From assembly GCA_965220535.1 (NCBI GenBank), contig OZ244833.1, positions 1,922,001 through 1,986,000 of the forward strand: DNA of 64,000 nt, given 5' to 3'. This DNA is from HK1 sp965220535 (GTDB lineage: Bacteria > Pseudomonadota > Gammaproteobacteria > HK1). Positions within the stretch are counted from its first letter, which is position 1. Each line of letters starts with the position of its first letter. The notes under the pieces were generated by a model. The model saw nothing but the letters and a program-made list of their open reading frames with translations. It was not told the origin of the DNA and did no database searches. Shown piece after piece: positions 63,628 through 64,000 of this stretch. The position numbers and the translations under genes were made by a program.

Positions 63628-63869
63628 TTTTCTTTCTTTCCTGCTGAAATCAATCGCAGCACCCCGCTGTCGAATTCCAGCGCTCGTATTGCAAAAAGCA
63701 ATGTAAGGGCTGCCGCGAACCGATTGAATGTTCGAACCCTCTCGTCCGAAGACAACCGATCCCACAGAGTCGATACGGTGTCATTCGGCCGAATCTCCCT
63801 CACGACAATCGCCGCCACCCCTAAAATGGAGAAATCCAACGGGATATATTGGTTTGGCAAGATAGTCAT
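63624..63869 (-). CDS. ABC-3C middle component (MC6-like)
   Basis: 81 residues: MTILPNQYIPLDFSILGVAA...TVSTLWDRL, then RFAAALTLLFAIRALEFDSGVLRL. The LPxxxIPxDxSxLGVAA start and the FxxALxLLxAxxxLEFxxGxLRL end match my memory of the ABC-3C middle-component 6 family. The gene directly precedes and overlaps the DUF2326 ATPase, the usual order. Its ATG follows a TAA in the sequence TAAATG, suggesting coupling to a frame that continues upstream. Confidence 0.72.
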   Translation of the reverse strand: MTILPNQYIPLDFSILGVAAIVVREIRPNDTVSTLWDRLSSDERVRTFNRFAAALTLLFAIRALEFDSGVLRLISAGKKEK

Positions 63870-64000
63870 TTATGCCTCGAAAACATCGCAGATGAGGAAC
63901 CGGTGGGTCAAGATGCAGAGCCCGGCGAGTTTTTTCGGCTCCTCGCCGTTATTGCCACAAGCCCACTTCCATATTTCTGCAAGAGGCTAGATCAGCCTGT
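63870..64000 (-). other. Possible 3' end of a third ABC-3C component, cut by window edge
   Basis: The frame that ends in TAA at 63870-63872 reads EEPKKLAGLCILTHRFLI and so on, but has a TAG at 63987-63989. A second minus-strand frame is open from the right edge and ends at 63949 (QADLASCRNMEVGLWQ). Either could be the tail of the effector gene, or the two together could indicate a frameshift. Too little is visible to decide. Confidence 0.3.

Overview
The window is a high-GC bacterial chromosome segment. Most genes show housekeeping codon use, and the neighbourhood is gammaproteobacterial: an E. coli-type homodimeric pyruvate dehydrogenase E1 (aceE) with aceF, and the algH(yqgE)-ruvX(yqgF)-pyrB neighbourhood. 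The many periplasmic-binding-protein transporters (Fe(III) ABC, TRAP, sugar ABC, two orphan amino-acid-type binding proteins) fit a scavenging heterotroph. No rRNA or tRNA gene, recognisable insertion sequence, integrase or CRISPR array was found. The species cannot be named from this sequence.

Layout. 0-4.5 kb: aceE-aceF on the minus strand (aceF runs off the left edge). 5-24 kb: a surface/secreted-protein region. It holds two giant exported proteins (1567 and 2125 aa) made of about 11 and 16 acidic beta-sandwich repeats, and a third exported protein (587 aa). All three share an unrecognised cysteine-containing paired module. aspS lies between the two giants. 20.7-29 kb: an Fe(III) ABC transporter (ATPase, permease, binding protein) whose three genes are separated by the module protein, by a family of small membrane/coiled proteins and by a 398-bp direct duplication; a Fur-like palindrome lies upstream of the binding-protein gene. 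29.5-31.4 kb: an exported cysteine-rich repeat protein with a recurring ESPTQMA/EAPAMLA motif. 31.7-40.2 kb: algH, ruvX, pyrB, a PyrK-like flavoprotein, a CaiB/BaiF CoA-transferase, a small membrane protein and a YggS-type PLP protein. 40.8-46.5 kb: a DctP-DctM-DctQ TRAP transporter, two small membrane proteins and an amidohydrolase. 46.6-54.1 kb: two paralogous LivJ-like binding proteins, then a sugar ABC transporter with an aldo/keto reductase. 54.4-57.9 kb: a TrpB2-type tryptophan synthase beta chain and a zinc alcohol dehydrogenase. 57.9 kb to the end: an AT-richer defence island. It contains a DUF262/DUF1524 (GmrSD-like) protein, a complete EcoRV-type restriction-modification pair, and the middle component and DUF2326 ATPase of a probable ABC-three-component system whose third gene would lie at or beyond the right edge.

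The most unusual theme is architectural. The 3' ends of genes have been copied in tandem downstream of the intact gene: pyrB has about four degenerate tail copies (33.4-34.8 kb), trpB2 has three (55.9-56.7 kb), and the 2125-aa gene has one short copy (about 13.92-13.99 kb). The fbpB start and the gene upstream of it are duplicated as one 398-bp block, and several intergenic regions carry short arrays of 12-16-bp units. The other leads for something undescribed are the paired cysteine module shared by three exported proteins and the cysteine-rich repeat protein, which looks like a concatenated precursor.
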